Below, piece after piece: positions 42,073 through 50,512 of a stretch of DNA of 64,000 bases; position 1 is the stretch's first letter; each line of letters opens with the position of its first letter. The stretch is from Anaerolineae bacterium (GTDB lineage: Bacteria; Chloroflexota; Anaerolineae; Aggregatilineales; Phototrophicaceae). A program made the position numbers and the translations under genes. The stretch covers positions 1 through 64,000 of the forward strand of contig JAIOHM010000085.1 in the NCBI GenBank assembly GCA_019912965.1, read 5' to 3'. The notes under the pieces were generated by a model. That model did no database searches, was not told the origin of the DNA, and saw only the letters and a program-made list of their open reading frames with translations.

Positions 42073-42816
42073 TTATCCTGAACTACGGGCAAGCCGAAAA
42101 CCGATGTTGCTGCCGCGTGAACCCGGTAGATAACGGGCACGGTTAGCGGGGTTGGATTCGTTGATGGCATCAAACCACGAACCGCCCCGGATGAGACGAG
42201 CATGGCTGCCATCCAGATGTTCACGTCCATCACCAGCGTTATAGGGATAGCGATATTCCATCGTCTGCCAGTTGCGTCCCCAGCGGGTGCTGCACCATTC
42301 CCACACATTCCCACACATATCCGCCGCGCCGCACCACGAGAGATTGCCAACTTCGGTTACTGCCCAGGGACGCGCGATACGGCGTTCGATGGTGTTGTAA
42401 TTGCGGGGGCGGGGTGCTTCACCTTCTTCCCCACGTGCAGCAGCTTCCCATTCGGCTTCGCTGGGCAAACGCCAGGGGATTCCTTCGTGTTCCGCCAGCC
42501 AGCGGGTATATGCATCGGCTTCGTACCAACTAACCCCAACAATCGGTTGGTCAGGCATATTGAAATGAGGATCATTCAGAAAAGCCGGATAATTTTCGGT
42601 TTTGCCATCCAGCCAGCGCCAACCCATCTCACTCCAATAGCGTTCAGTGGCATAACCGCCTGCGGCGATGAAGGCCAGAAATTCGACGTTGGTGACAGTG
42701 GTTTTGGCGATGCTGAAGGTTTTCAGTTCGACCGTATGCGGTGGGCGGCTGTACGAGAGTCGTGGGTCACCGATGGGGTATGTTCCGGCAGGAATTTCGC
42801 AAAGTGTTATGGTCAT
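42073..42816 (-). CDS. Formylglycine-generating-enzyme-like (SUMF1) protein
   Basis: A 247-residue protein with the FGE-sulfatase fold: ITLCEIPAGTYPIGDPR, VTNVEFLAFIAAGGY, QPIVGVSWYEADAYTRWLAE, RLPSEAEWEAAARG, GNVWEWCSTRWG, RLIRGGSWFD and NIGFRLARSS. True FGEs carry two copper-binding Cys near the C-terminus; here only the Cys in WEWCSTR is placed there, so it may be a non-catalytic or different member. No sulfatase gene is adjacent. No signal peptide. Confidence 0.88.
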   Translation of the reverse strand: MTITLCEIPAGTYPIGDPRLSYSRPPHTVELKTFSIAKTTVTNVEFLAFIAAGGYATERYWSEMGWRWLDGKTENYPAFLNDPHFNMPDQPIVGVSWYEADAYTRWLAEHEGIPWRLPSEAEWEAAARGEEGEAPRPRNYNTIERRIARPWAVTEVGNLSWCGAADMCGNVWEWCSTRWGRNWQTMEYRYPYNAGDGREHLDGSHARLIRGGSWFDAINESNPANRARYLPGSRGSNIGFRLARSSG

Positions 42817-42847
42817 AGTTATTGGTTTCCAAAACCTGAACTTCAGG

Positions 42848-43210
42848 CTACGAACTGGCTACCGCGACGGCAGAGGCGTAATCATCAGTATGAGTCAGGC
42901 TGATGTCCCACTGGGTCAGCCCCATTTCAGCCGCGAGTTTAGCCGCCGCGCCATGCAGATGCAGCACCGGGCGACCGCGTTCCCCACAGCGGATTTCGAT
43001 CTCCTGCCAGCTTACATCGCCAATGCCTGTACCGAGGGCTTTGGCAACCGCTTCTTTCCCGGCAAAACGGGCGGCGAGTCGTTGGGGTTTATCGTCACAG
43101 TCGGCGCGTTCCCCCGGCGTGAAGAATCGGTTCAGGAAGCGTTCACCCAGACGGGCGATGCCATCCACTACCCGCTGATTTTCGATCATGTCTATGCCAC
43201 AGCGAATCAT
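42848..43210 (-). CDS. acpS: Holo-[acyl-carrier-protein] synthase
   Basis: About 120 residues; AGGAGA precedes the ATG at 43210. AcpS motifs: MIRCGIDMIENQRV (magnesium-binding Asp), FLNRFFTPGERADC, RLAARFAGKEAVAKALGTG and the final WDISLTHTDDYASAVAVA. It transfers 4'-phosphopantetheine from CoA to acyl carrier protein. Complete and of normal size. Confidence 0.95.
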   Translation of the reverse strand: MIRCGIDMIENQRVVDGIARLGERFLNRFFTPGERADCDDKPQRLAARFAGKEAVAKALGTGIGDVSWQEIEIRCGERGRPVLHLHGAAAKLAAEMGLTQWDISLTHTDDYASAVAVASS

Positions 43211-43316
43211 CTCCGTCTCCTGTTGTGAACCATATGCTATTTTATCAGTCGAGGCAGGAATCAAGAAAGAGTGTCTACTTACACAAGTAAACACTCTTGC
43301 AGATTGGAAGATGAAA

Positions 43317-44102
43317 CTAGAAGGGGAGATTATTCAGAATGGTTTCCAGTTCGACGAATGACGGACTCGAAACTGTGTAAATCCAGTTGCCATGTCCCCA
43401 AGTGAAGGTGTAGGTGGCGGCTGTTGAACTGAAGAAGTAATCAACTGCGCCTAAGCCGATGGCATAATTGCCTGTCATGCCCTGATGGCGCGCCGTCTCG
43501 AACAGGTTACGAACCGCTTCCTGAGCATCTGGCTGGCTGGCGAACATGCTTGCCACAATCTGGGCAGTTTGGGCATTGGTGTGAAGATAATTGCCGCCTG
43601 CAACATATTGCATGTTCGTTAAACCGCAAGCTTCATTGGTTAAATTGGCTCCAGCATTGACGATACACTGCGCCACCGGTGAAACCGCGGCGAAATTAGG
43701 TGTGGTTGGTACAATTTCATATGCAACAGGGTCAACCACAGGAACTGGTGTCATCTGGATTGTGTCGGTCTGAAGCGCGTATTCACCCATCTGAACAGGC
43801 AGATTGATGACTGTGCCGGGTGCTGTTATCAGACGTTCTTCCATGTTGTATGGTGCACGGAGCGCATCCAGCAAGAATGGCCCGCTGTTGGCACGGATAG
43901 TTTGAACACCCAACTGCATCAGGGAGATCACAATCCAGAGCAAGATGACTACTGCCACACCGCTGACAATCATCCAACGGGTGCGGTGACTTAAGCTCAA
44001 GAATGAGCTTTGCAATTTAGCGGGATTCAGCGCATCCAACAGATCGTAGACAGGCTGTAAATCACTTTGCCGTTGACGCTGCTTTGAACGTAACTGAGCC
44101 AT
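43317..44102 (-). CDS. Membrane-anchored pilus-associated protein
   Basis: About 261 residues from the ATG at 44102 (AAAGGGG eight bases upstream). A charged cytoplasmic N-terminus of ~43 residues precedes a single membrane helix (WMIVSGVAVVILLWIVISLM) and an external domain of ~190 residues with two close cysteines (QCIVNAGANLTNEACGL). It starts within a few bases of the stop of the pilin-like gene, so the two are one operon. A minor pilin or assembly factor is likely by context; the family is not recognised. Confidence 0.65.
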   Translation of the reverse strand: MAQLRSKQRQRQSDLQPVYDLLDALNPAKLQSSFLSLSHRTRWMIVSGVAVVILLWIVISLMQLGVQTIRANSGPFLLDALRAPYNMEERLITAPGTVINLPVQMGEYALQTDTIQMTPVPVVDPVAYEIVPTTPNFAAVSPVAQCIVNAGANLTNEACGLTNMQYVAGGNYLHTNAQTAQIVASMFASQPDAQEAVRNLFETARHQGMTGNYAIGLGAVDYFFSSTAATYTFTWGHGNWIYTVSSPSFVELETILNNLPF

Positions 44103-44104
44103 GA

Positions 44105-44884
44105 TTAACACCCCTTTGCACGGTCAATACTGCCATCACCGCTGTTGTTTTGATTTTGTTGCTCATCATCAATCAAAACGATTGGGCCATTGATGGTGCT
44201 TGTACCAACCTGGTCGCTACCTGCTTTGGTTGTGACGGTGATCGCGCCAAATTGATAGTTGCCATCCAATGTGATGCTGATGACCCGTACATTAGCTGCG
44301 GTTTGCATAAGAACACTTCTGAATGCGCCAGCAGGCAGAACTTTACCCTTACCATTCCCATTCCCGCCGTTGTTCGGTTTACCACCATTGGGATTTCCGC
44401 CACCGTTGGGATTTCCACCACCATTATCAGGGTTACCACCGCCATCTCCACCTTCGTAACCGGTGTCAAATTTCATCCCAATGGCACCCGTAGCCGGGTC
44501 ACTGTCTGTCCATGACCACTGTTCACTGACTTGAAGAACGTGATCAGCAACTTCTTTGGGAACACCCAATACCCAATGGCTGATCGAGGGCTGACCGCCA
44601 GAAGTCACAGTGAAAGCGATTGTGGTGCGATCTGTCTTGGGATCATAGGATGAGCCAGAAGCTTCAATGTTATGGTTGAAAATATCAGCTTCGTTGTTGA
44701 TGACTTCGGCAGGTTTGCAGTAACCATCCAGACCATTGGCGGTCTTTAGGAAAGATGTATTAACAAAGTCCACCAGAACGGCTGCGCCAATCATGACAGC
44801 CACCGCTGCGGGAATGGTCGGCCAATATTCGACCAACGCCTGACCACGCTGTAATTGTTTCCATCGGGGTTCTTGTGTTTGCAT
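44105..44884 (-). CDS. Flp/TadE-like pilin with glycine-rich insert
   Basis: A 259-residue protein. After a short basic leader comes RGQALVEYWPTIPAAVAVMI, close to the Flp/TadE prepilin motif G-QALVEY, followed by one hydrophobic helix. The external part contains a Gly-Asn-Pro repeat (GGGNPDNGGGNPNGGGNPNG) at about residues 143-180, unusual for pilins. The C-terminal part is beta-rich and ends in Cys (DRAKGC). It is coupled to the downstream membrane protein. The TadA ATPase at 34174 could drive its assembly. Confidence 0.7.
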   Translation of the reverse strand: MQTQEPRWKQLQRGQALVEYWPTIPAAVAVMIGAAVLVDFVNTSFLKTANGLDGYCKPAEVINNEADIFNHNIEASGSSYDPKTDRTTIAFTVTSGGQPSISHWVLGVPKEVADHVLQVSEQWSWTDSDPATGAIGMKFDTGYEGGDGGGNPDNGGGNPNGGGNPNGGKPNNGGNGNGKGKVLPAGAFRSVLMQTAANVRVISITLDGNYQFGAITVTTKAGSDQVGTSTINGPIVLIDDEQQNQNNSGDGSIDRAKGC

Positions 44885-45120
44885 TATGCTGCTCCATCTG
44901 TTCCAGCACTACGATGACAATAGGCTAGAAGTACAATTGACTTCGGATAAATACTTAATTCTAGGTTAATTCCGTGTGGCCTGTAATTTCCGTAATAGAA
45001 TGTGAAAAATGTGTAAATTCTTAGATTTTATTGGATTCGTATTTACTGAAATCTGATGATGTTTTGGCGCAGCCGCTTGAAAAAGGAGAATATGATCATT
45101 ATTGAAAATGAGGAATTCGC
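44885..45120. other. AT-rich intergenic region
   Basis: No gene is seen here. A short frame at 45092-45124 (10 codons, AAGGAG upstream) ends in an ATGA overlap with the small gene at 45121 and could be a leader peptide. Confidence 0.4.
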
Positions 45121-45264
45121 ATGATTGGGATGGAGAAATCTGGCATTCAATTCGCAGGGAAAGAGGCAAAAAACCTGAACGGGGTAACAGCAGAACAATT
45201 CGGGCAGCCTGTTCTTGTATCAGCCGGGACGCAACAAGGCTACCCATTTGAGATTGTACTCTAA
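45121..45264 (+). CDS. Small protein, 47 residues
   Basis: The frame reads MIGMEKSGIQFAGKEAKNLN, then GVTAEQFGQPVLVSAGTQQG, ending YPFEIVL. GAGGAA lies 8 bases before the ATG. Hydrophobic and polar residues alternate as in a small folded beta domain. An upstream 10-codon frame with a better ribosome binding site overlaps its start. No family recognised; the only protein-like frame in this gap. Confidence 0.45.
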   Translation: MIGMEKSGIQFAGKEAKNLNGVTAEQFGQPVLVSAGTQQGYPFEIVL

Positions 45265-45331
45265 ATGTCCGAATCCGTTCGATACAGAGTTCTTATACAA
45301 ACTCTGTTCGATATTTACTCCGCCTCACGCC

Positions 45332-47209
45332 TTAACTGGTGAGCCGTCCATCGCTCGGATTCACCTGTACCACCGCTGCCCACGGCAAATAATGTGTGTA
45401 AATCGTATCCGTGCGGATTTCATTCCCCGCCGTATCCAGAATCCGCCGCGTAAACGTCACATCCGCGCCGTCCTTCGCCCAATCCACATACATTTCCTGA
45501 CCCGGTTGCAGTTCCGGGTTTGGCTCATAAATTGTCGAAAGCGCCGGAACCGTATCGCGGATGGTTGGCCCTTCGAGGATCACCTGCCGCCCCGGATTGG
45601 TGCTGTACAACCGGAATTGAATCGACTGATCCTGTGGGAAAATCGAGGTTTCGATCAGCATGTAATAATCAGTATCGTTGACGAACTTGAAATCCGCTGT
45701 CGGCTGGAAGATCGCTGCATCCAACCCCGGCGGGTCGCCGTTCAGTTCATAGAAGCCTACCCGGTAGCCGTGCGAATTGCGCTCAGTGATCGGGAAGCCG
45801 CCTTTCAGTGCTGCCCGGAACAGGGTTGTGCTGACCTGACAGACTCCGCCGCCCACGCCCTCCACCGTCCGCCCGCCGAAGATAATCTTGCCCTGTACGA
45901 ACCCATCTTCCGGGTTAATATCGCCCAGATAAGTGTTGAACGACACTTCCTCACCCGGCGCGATAATCAGACCGTTGAAGCGTTCCATTGCCTCGATAAT
46001 GTTGGTGACGCGGCTCTGGGTCGAACCGGAATAATAGGTGGTGGATTCCGCGATCAATTGGGTAATGCCCAACTCGGTTGCCGTGATGTTGCTGCTGTAA
46101 CGCGGCAGATTGTAATTAAAAGCCAGCGCCACAATCCGGTTGCCGAGGTTAAAAATCGCCTCTTCCATTTTAGCCAGCGTCCCGTCCACATCCAGTTCGC
46201 GCCCGTTCACGCTGTCTTTAATCATCTCCAACTGGCGCGTATCATCGTTGAACAGAAAGCGTCCATCGCGCGGCTGGGAAATCAGTCCCGGCGCGAGCCC
46301 TTCCAAATATGACCGGAACGGCTCAACATCCACTTCTACATCATAACGCTGTGTGCCATCGGGGTTCGGAATGAGTGTCAGCTTCAGCACTGACCGAATC
46401 TGGTCTACACTGGCTGTCCACGGGCCAAGCGTGCCGCCCTGTTGGTTATCCGTCACCAGCGTCACCGGGGCGGAAAGTGCCGTCTGGATTTTGGTCGCCG
46501 CTTCCGAAGCATCGGTAATAAACGGCAGTGACTCGCTCACAATAAGCGGGATTTCCGCACCCGTATTCAGTTGAAGGAGGGCTTCACCCAACTGGCTTAA
46601 GGTGGTGGGAATGTCCAGCGCCAGACCGGTTTGCGCGGGCGTGGTAGTCACCACCGGGATCGTCTGCGGGACAATATCCCCAATCGTGATGGTCGCGTCC
46701 ACTGCTGGACGGTTGAGTTCCGCCGCGATGGTCGATAGTTTTTGAATGGTGACGGCCTGATCGTAACGCACCTGTGGCGCAATGCTCCGCCCATTCAGCC
46801 AGATGCTGGCCTGTGAACCTAAATCGTTGAGCAGATTACCACTGTGTCCGGCGCTGAATGCTTGTGCCACCGTCCCCTGCACATCGAATGTGATGCCCAA
46901 TTCTCCGGCGGTCATCTGCCAGAAGCGGTCGCCGTAGCGGAAGGTAAACACCGCGTTATCGTCATAAGTGAAGGCATCATTCAGGGCTTGCTCGGCCTGC
47001 ATCTGCGTCAGCCCGCCCAGCGCTACACCGTAAGCCGAAACCCCCGGCATAATCTTGTCGCCGTACTGCACCTGCACGAAGGCCACCATCGCCACCAATG
47101 TCCCTACCAGCAGCACCAGTCCGCTGACGAACAGAATCGGCAAGCGCACAACCCAGGGATTAATTGTCGGTTCGCGTCGGGGCGCTGGAACATAATAATC
47201 AGCCATCAT
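45332..47209 (-). CDS. VanW-family cell-wall protein
   Basis: A 625-residue protein. One N-terminal membrane helix (PILFVSGLVLLVGTLVAMVA) follows a short cytoplasmic leader. Two PG-binding-4-like units fill roughly residues 60-360 (MPGVSAYGVALGGLTQMQAE...). The VanW domain is at ~385-510 with NIIEAMERFNGLIIAPGEEV, EDGFVQGKIIFGG, GVGGGVCQVSTTLFRAAL, and ERNSHGYRVGFY. A G5-like beta tail ends the chain. VanW proteins are linked to peptidoglycan; the enzymatic role, if any, is unknown. Confidence 0.9.
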   Translation of the reverse strand: MMADYYVPAPRREPTINPWVVRLPILFVSGLVLLVGTLVAMVAFVQVQYGDKIMPGVSAYGVALGGLTQMQAEQALNDAFTYDDNAVFTFRYGDRFWQMTAGELGITFDVQGTVAQAFSAGHSGNLLNDLGSQASIWLNGRSIAPQVRYDQAVTIQKLSTIAAELNRPAVDATITIGDIVPQTIPVVTTTPAQTGLALDIPTTLSQLGEALLQLNTGAEIPLIVSESLPFITDASEAATKIQTALSAPVTLVTDNQQGGTLGPWTASVDQIRSVLKLTLIPNPDGTQRYDVEVDVEPFRSYLEGLAPGLISQPRDGRFLFNDDTRQLEMIKDSVNGRELDVDGTLAKMEEAIFNLGNRIVALAFNYNLPRYSSNITATELGITQLIAESTTYYSGSTQSRVTNIIEAMERFNGLIIAPGEEVSFNTYLGDINPEDGFVQGKIIFGGRTVEGVGGGVCQVSTTLFRAALKGGFPITERNSHGYRVGFYELNGDPPGLDAAIFQPTADFKFVNDTDYYMLIETSIFPQDQSIQFRLYSTNPGRQVILEGPTIRDTVPALSTIYEPNPELQPGQEMYVDWAKDGADVTFTRRILDTAGNEIRTDTIYTHYLPWAAVVQVNPSDGRLTS

Positions 47210-47260
47210 CTACCACCTAACAATACACATCAAAATCCATCTGATTGTAGCAAAAACAGG

Positions 47261-47602
47261 CTATTTGTTGAGTTCTTCTTCAATAATGCGGCGTATTTCG
47301 TCTGAGGAGATGTCGGTTTGTTCAGATTTAGCGTAAATAGTTATGAGAAATAACTGCTCTGTTGTTTGAACATAATAAACTACCCGATAGCCAGCACGTT
47401 TACCATGTTGTGTATCTGTACTGGCTATGCGGACTTTATACACGGTATATCCTACACTCCTGATCTGATCCCCCGGTGTTTCTCCTTCGGATAATTGTTC
47501 AACGAGATGATCAACATCTGCCCGAACACTTCGATACTCTTTAGCGAGCCGTTTCAGATCACGTATAAAACGCGGAAATGCGCGGACATTAATCTTTGGC
47601 AT
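47261..47602 (-). CDS. RelE/ParE-type toxin
   Basis: About 113 residues (start at 47602, or 47611). Motifs fit the RelE superfamily: RAFPRFIRDLKRLAKEYRSV, DQIRSVGYTVYKVRIASTDT, GKRAGYRVVYYVQTTEQLFL, ITIYAKSEQTDIS. Such toxins cleave mRNA at the ribosome or inhibit gyrase. The gene overlaps the end of the upstream small gene, the normal antitoxin-toxin order. Confidence 0.82.
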   Translation of the reverse strand: MPKINVRAFPRFIRDLKRLAKEYRSVRADVDHLVEQLSEGETPGDQIRSVGYTVYKVRIASTDTQHGKRAGYRVVYYVQTTEQLFLITIYAKSEQTDISSDEIRRIIEEELNK

Positions 47603-47831
47603 CGTTCTCAATCATGTCCCAAACTTGCTCATAAGGATATGAGAGTCCTTGACGTAATTCCCGCAACCCTTCGCGGAGACCTATACGTGGGTCAGGTTCA
47701 TCCTCATCATCCAGTTCTTGCGAATATTCCTCAACAACTGAAATCAAGTATGCTTCCACCGAGTCAAAACCCAACCGTTCAGCAAGTTCTTCGATTTTCG
47801 TTTCCAGTTCAGGGCTAATTTTGAAGGTCAT
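47589..47831 (-). CDS. Antitoxin partner of the RelE-type toxin
   Basis: About 80 residues from the ATG at 47831 (GAGAGGTG upstream). The N-terminal MTFKISPELETKIEELAERL GF is ribbon-helix-helix-like, suited to DNA binding and autoregulation. The acidic C-terminus (YEQVWDMIENDAKD) would wrap the toxin. It overlaps the toxin start. No inverted-repeat operator was seen. Confidence 0.72.
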   Translation of the reverse strand: MTFKISPELETKIEELAERLGFDSVEAYLISVVEEYSQELDDEDEPDPRIGLREGLRELRQGLSYPYEQVWDMIENDAKD

Positions 47832-47882
47832 GATTTCACCTCTCGGCAACCAACATCTAAACCGATTATACCAAAAAGCGAA

Positions 47883-47900
47883 GGCGTCCCGCCGGACGCC
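47883..47900. repeat. Short GGCGTCC palindrome
   Basis: GGCGTCC (47883-47889) and GGACGCC (47894-47900) lie between two minus-strand genes; a shorter relative of the GTAGGGGCGTCC family and possibly a terminator of the gene at 47913. Confidence 0.5.
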
Positions 47901-47912
47901 CCCTCACTTTGC

Positions 47913-48191
47913 TTACCCACCGCTTTCGTATTTTTCCACGAGAGCCAGTGCTTTTTTGTACTCGTCGGAACCCTCTGCTGCGCTATCCAGCACTTTGGAG
48001 GCTTCCAGATATTGTTCGAGCGTGATCTTCTGGTCTTTAGTGCGTTCTTTTTCATAACGCTCTGCTTCCAGTTTGGTGCGCTCGTCGTCGCTCATCGCCC
48101 CGGTTGCGGCGATGGCCTTGTTGATGTCGTCCTCGCTCAGGTTGCCCTGTTTCGCCAGTTGTTCTTTGAGCTTGTCAAAGGTCTCAGACAT
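47913..48191 (-). CDS. Hypothetical helical protein, 92 residues
   Basis: A soluble, strongly charged and helical protein: SETFDKLKEQLAKQGNLSED, DINKAIAATGAMSDDER and EKERTKDQKITLEQYLEASK. Coiled coil is likely. No family recognised. It has a plausible Shine-Dalgarno and is followed by a palindrome. Confidence 0.6.
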   Translation of the reverse strand: MSETFDKLKEQLAKQGNLSEDDINKAIAATGAMSDDERTKLEAERYEKERTKDQKITLEQYLEASKVLDSAAEGSDEYKKALALVEKYESGG

Positions 48192-48280
48192 GTTCGCAAT
48201 GCCTCCGGTGGAAAGGGTTGTTTCAGACTGAAAAGATACCCCATTTTAGCATCGCATAGCAACGAACGAATGAATTTCGC

Positions 48281-49807
48281 CTACACCAGCAATCTGGGTA
48301 ACAAACGGCGCAGTTTCATCAGCAGCAGCGCTACCCGCATCGTGAACGGGTCAAGTTGGGTTAGCTTCGGCTTGTCCATTAACTGGTTATCAATCACCAG
48401 CGATTGCGATTTGACGAAACGCAGCAAGCCCTCTGGCCCGTTGCGCCGTCCCAATCCGCTGTTCTTGACGCCGCCCATCGGCAGTGAGGGCATCCCAAAA
48501 ATCCACTGGGTACAGTTGATGTGCATATCCCCGCTTTGAACACGGGTGGCTAAGGCTTCGCCGCGCTTCAAGTCGTGGGTATAAATCGCGCCGGAAAGTC
48601 CATATTCACTGTCGTTTGCCAGCCGGATAGCTTCGTCCGCATCCTTCACCCGCATTACGGGGATGACCGGGCCGAAGGTTTCTTCGCGCATCACCTTCAT
48701 ATCATGGTTGACATCGGTCAGCACGGTTGGTTCATAAAACAGCGGGCCAATATCCGGGCGGCGCTTCCCACCTGTAACCAATTTCGCGCCTTTTTGAACC
48801 GCCTCCGCAACCTGATCTTCGACCTTCAGCAGTTCACGTTCATTGGTCATGCTGCCCATGTGGACATCGAACATGCCGTCGCCTGTGCCGATGTTCATCT
48901 GCTGAACGTAATATTTCAATTTCTCGACATACTGGTCATAAACCGGGTCTTCAACATAAACCCGTTCGGTGCTGATGCAAATCTGCCCCGCGTTATCCAA
49001 ACCGCCGACAACCGTGCCGCTGGCTGCCAGATCAAGATTGGCGTCCTTCAGCACAATCAGCGGGTCTTTGCCGCCCAATTCCAGACTGCACGGAATCAGC
49101 CGTTCGGCGCAGCGCATGGCGATCTTGCGTCCGGTGGCTGTGCTGCCTGTGAACGCTACATAATCCACTACATCCACCAGTGCTGCCCCGGTTGTGCCCG
49201 CCCCGGTGATGATCTGAATCACATCTTTGGGAATGCCAACTTTGTGCATCAGTTCCACTGCATAAATCGAGGTTAATGGTGTGACTTCGCTGGGTTTATG
49301 CAGCACTGTGTTGCCAGCGAACAAAGCCGGAATCAGGTCTTGCAGCGCGTTGAGCATCGGATAATTCCAGGGTGTGATAAATCCACAGATGCCGTGCGGC
49401 TTGTAATAAACTTTTGCTTTTTGTTTGCCGATCACCAGTGGACGGCGGCTTTGTGGACGCAGGATGCCGGGGGCGCGATAGTGATAGTAGTTTACGGTAC
49501 TGGCGATCACGATGACTTCTTCCCATGCACCCATCCGGTTTTTGCCCGTCTCTGACCGGATGATGCGGATAGCGTTTTCCAGATCGGCGATGAGCGCATC
49601 TGACCACTTCAGTAGCAGTTTTGCCCGTTCCTTGACGCCGAGCGCTTCCCAAGCGGGCTGTGCGGCGCGGGCACGTTGTGCGGCTGCCTGCACTTCATCG
49701 CGCGTCATGACCGGAATGCTGCCGATGGTCGCGCCCGTCACGGGATTTTTGACCGGAATCGCCTCTTGCCCTGCGGATTTTACGTCGGATTTCTCCATCA
49801 CAGCCAT
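48281..49807 (-). CDS. Aldehyde dehydrogenase (succinate-semialdehyde type)
   Basis: A 508-residue NAD(P)-dependent enzyme with AGGAG at the proper distance. Motifs are complete: FITPWNYPMLNALQDLIPAL, KPSEVTPLTSIY, FTGSTATGRKIAM, catalytic Glu in LELGGKDPLIVL, catalytic Cys in GQICISTERVYV, and EETFGPVIPVM. It oxidises an aldehyde to the acid. The C-terminus carries an extra ~30 residues (FTMRVALLLMKLRRLLPRLL) that are hydrophobic and basic and may touch the membrane. A repeat-rich element with its own promoter lies upstream (49908-50394) and points into this gene. Confidence 0.93.
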   Translation of the reverse strand: MAVMEKSDVKSAGQEAIPVKNPVTGATIGSIPVMTRDEVQAAAQRARAAQPAWEALGVKERAKLLLKWSDALIADLENAIRIIRSETGKNRMGAWEEVIVIASTVNYYHYRAPGILRPQSRRPLVIGKQKAKVYYKPHGICGFITPWNYPMLNALQDLIPALFAGNTVLHKPSEVTPLTSIYAVELMHKVGIPKDVIQIITGAGTTGAALVDVVDYVAFTGSTATGRKIAMRCAERLIPCSLELGGKDPLIVLKDANLDLAASGTVVGGLDNAGQICISTERVYVEDPVYDQYVEKLKYYVQQMNIGTGDGMFDVHMGSMTNERELLKVEDQVAEAVQKGAKLVTGGKRRPDIGPLFYEPTVLTDVNHDMKVMREETFGPVIPVMRVKDADEAIRLANDSEYGLSGAIYTHDLKRGEALATRVQSGDMHINCTQWIFGMPSLPMGGVKNSGLGRRNGPEGLLRFVKSQSLVIDNQLMDKPKLTQLDPFTMRVALLLMKLRRLLPRLLV

Positions 49808-49907
49808 GAGAATCGCTCCTTTTAATAATGGTCATACTGTCTATTTTCGGGCGATTGTACCAGACCGGAGGTGGTTTATCATCCGCAGGGGAACACGTCA
49901 TCCGTTA

Positions 49908-50394
49908 TCAGCAAATGTATTCACGGTTACCTGTTACGGGTTTCCAGTTTCCAGAAAAATACAGGGAAAGTGGCGGCGGCGGCGGCGGCGCGGTGGCGAA
50001 AAAGGGTTTGGCCGCCACTGTAGTTATCGGTTGCCAGTTACGAGTTTCCAGTTTCCAGAAAAAAGCAGGTCGTTCCCGGTTTTCAGTTAAACCCATAGGG
50101 GATGGTTTGCGGCGATTGCGATTGCGAAAATGGGTTTGCGCGCAATGTCACAGATGTCGTCAATGTCGTCAATGTCGTACACGGATTTTGTGACATTTTA
50201 TGTCGTCGGTGTCGTCGTCGTCGTCGGGATGGGTTTGTCGGACAAGTATGAGTTGATAAGATTCGCAAATTTCTGCAATTTCTACAAATGCAGCACCGAA
50301 TTTTGTGCAGATTTTGCAGATTTGGGGATGAAGTGGGCATCCGAGCCGGATGCCCCTACAAGTTATCATAGCACAAGAGTTCGTATCCGTCAAT
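49908..50394 (-). ncRNA. Repeat-rich transcribed leader element, copy 1
   Basis: On the minus strand TTGACG (50388-50393), 17 bases and TATGAT (50365-50370) form a promoter. Just downstream is the hairpin GGGCATCCGAGCCGGATGCCC (50337-50357). The rest has AATCTGCAAAATCTGCACAA-type repeats, (GAC)n and 9-base steps (ACGACATTG), CGCAATCGCAATCGCCGCAA, heptamers (50028-50066 and 49917-49945) and a (GGC)n run (49974-49991). The whole order is matched by the inverted copy at 62297-62773. It ends 100 bases before the aldehyde dehydrogenase start. No coding frame is conserved between the copies. Confidence 0.6.
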
Positions 50395-50512
50395 TGTAAA
50401 ACGGTTTGAAAGTATCGTGACGATTGTCATGATGATGGGCTGGCATTTGTCACCTGACAAGGCACGGATTGGTGGTTAGCGTATGCTCCCAATACCTGAT
50501 GAAAGGTCGTCT

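Noticed and set aside
45215-46312. Long plus-strand open frame of 365 codons
   Set aside because: It lies opposite the VanW gene, which has clear domains and a start signal; the plus-strand frame has no ribosome binding site or recognisable motif.
48012-48539. Plus-strand frame overlapping two minus-strand genes
   Set aside because: It spans the intergenic gap and antisense of both genes without a start signal.
49974-49991. Microsatellite or CRISPR-like array in the GGC/GTC-repeat region
   Set aside because: Repeats are simple 3-, 7- and 9-base steps without spacers; no cas genes.
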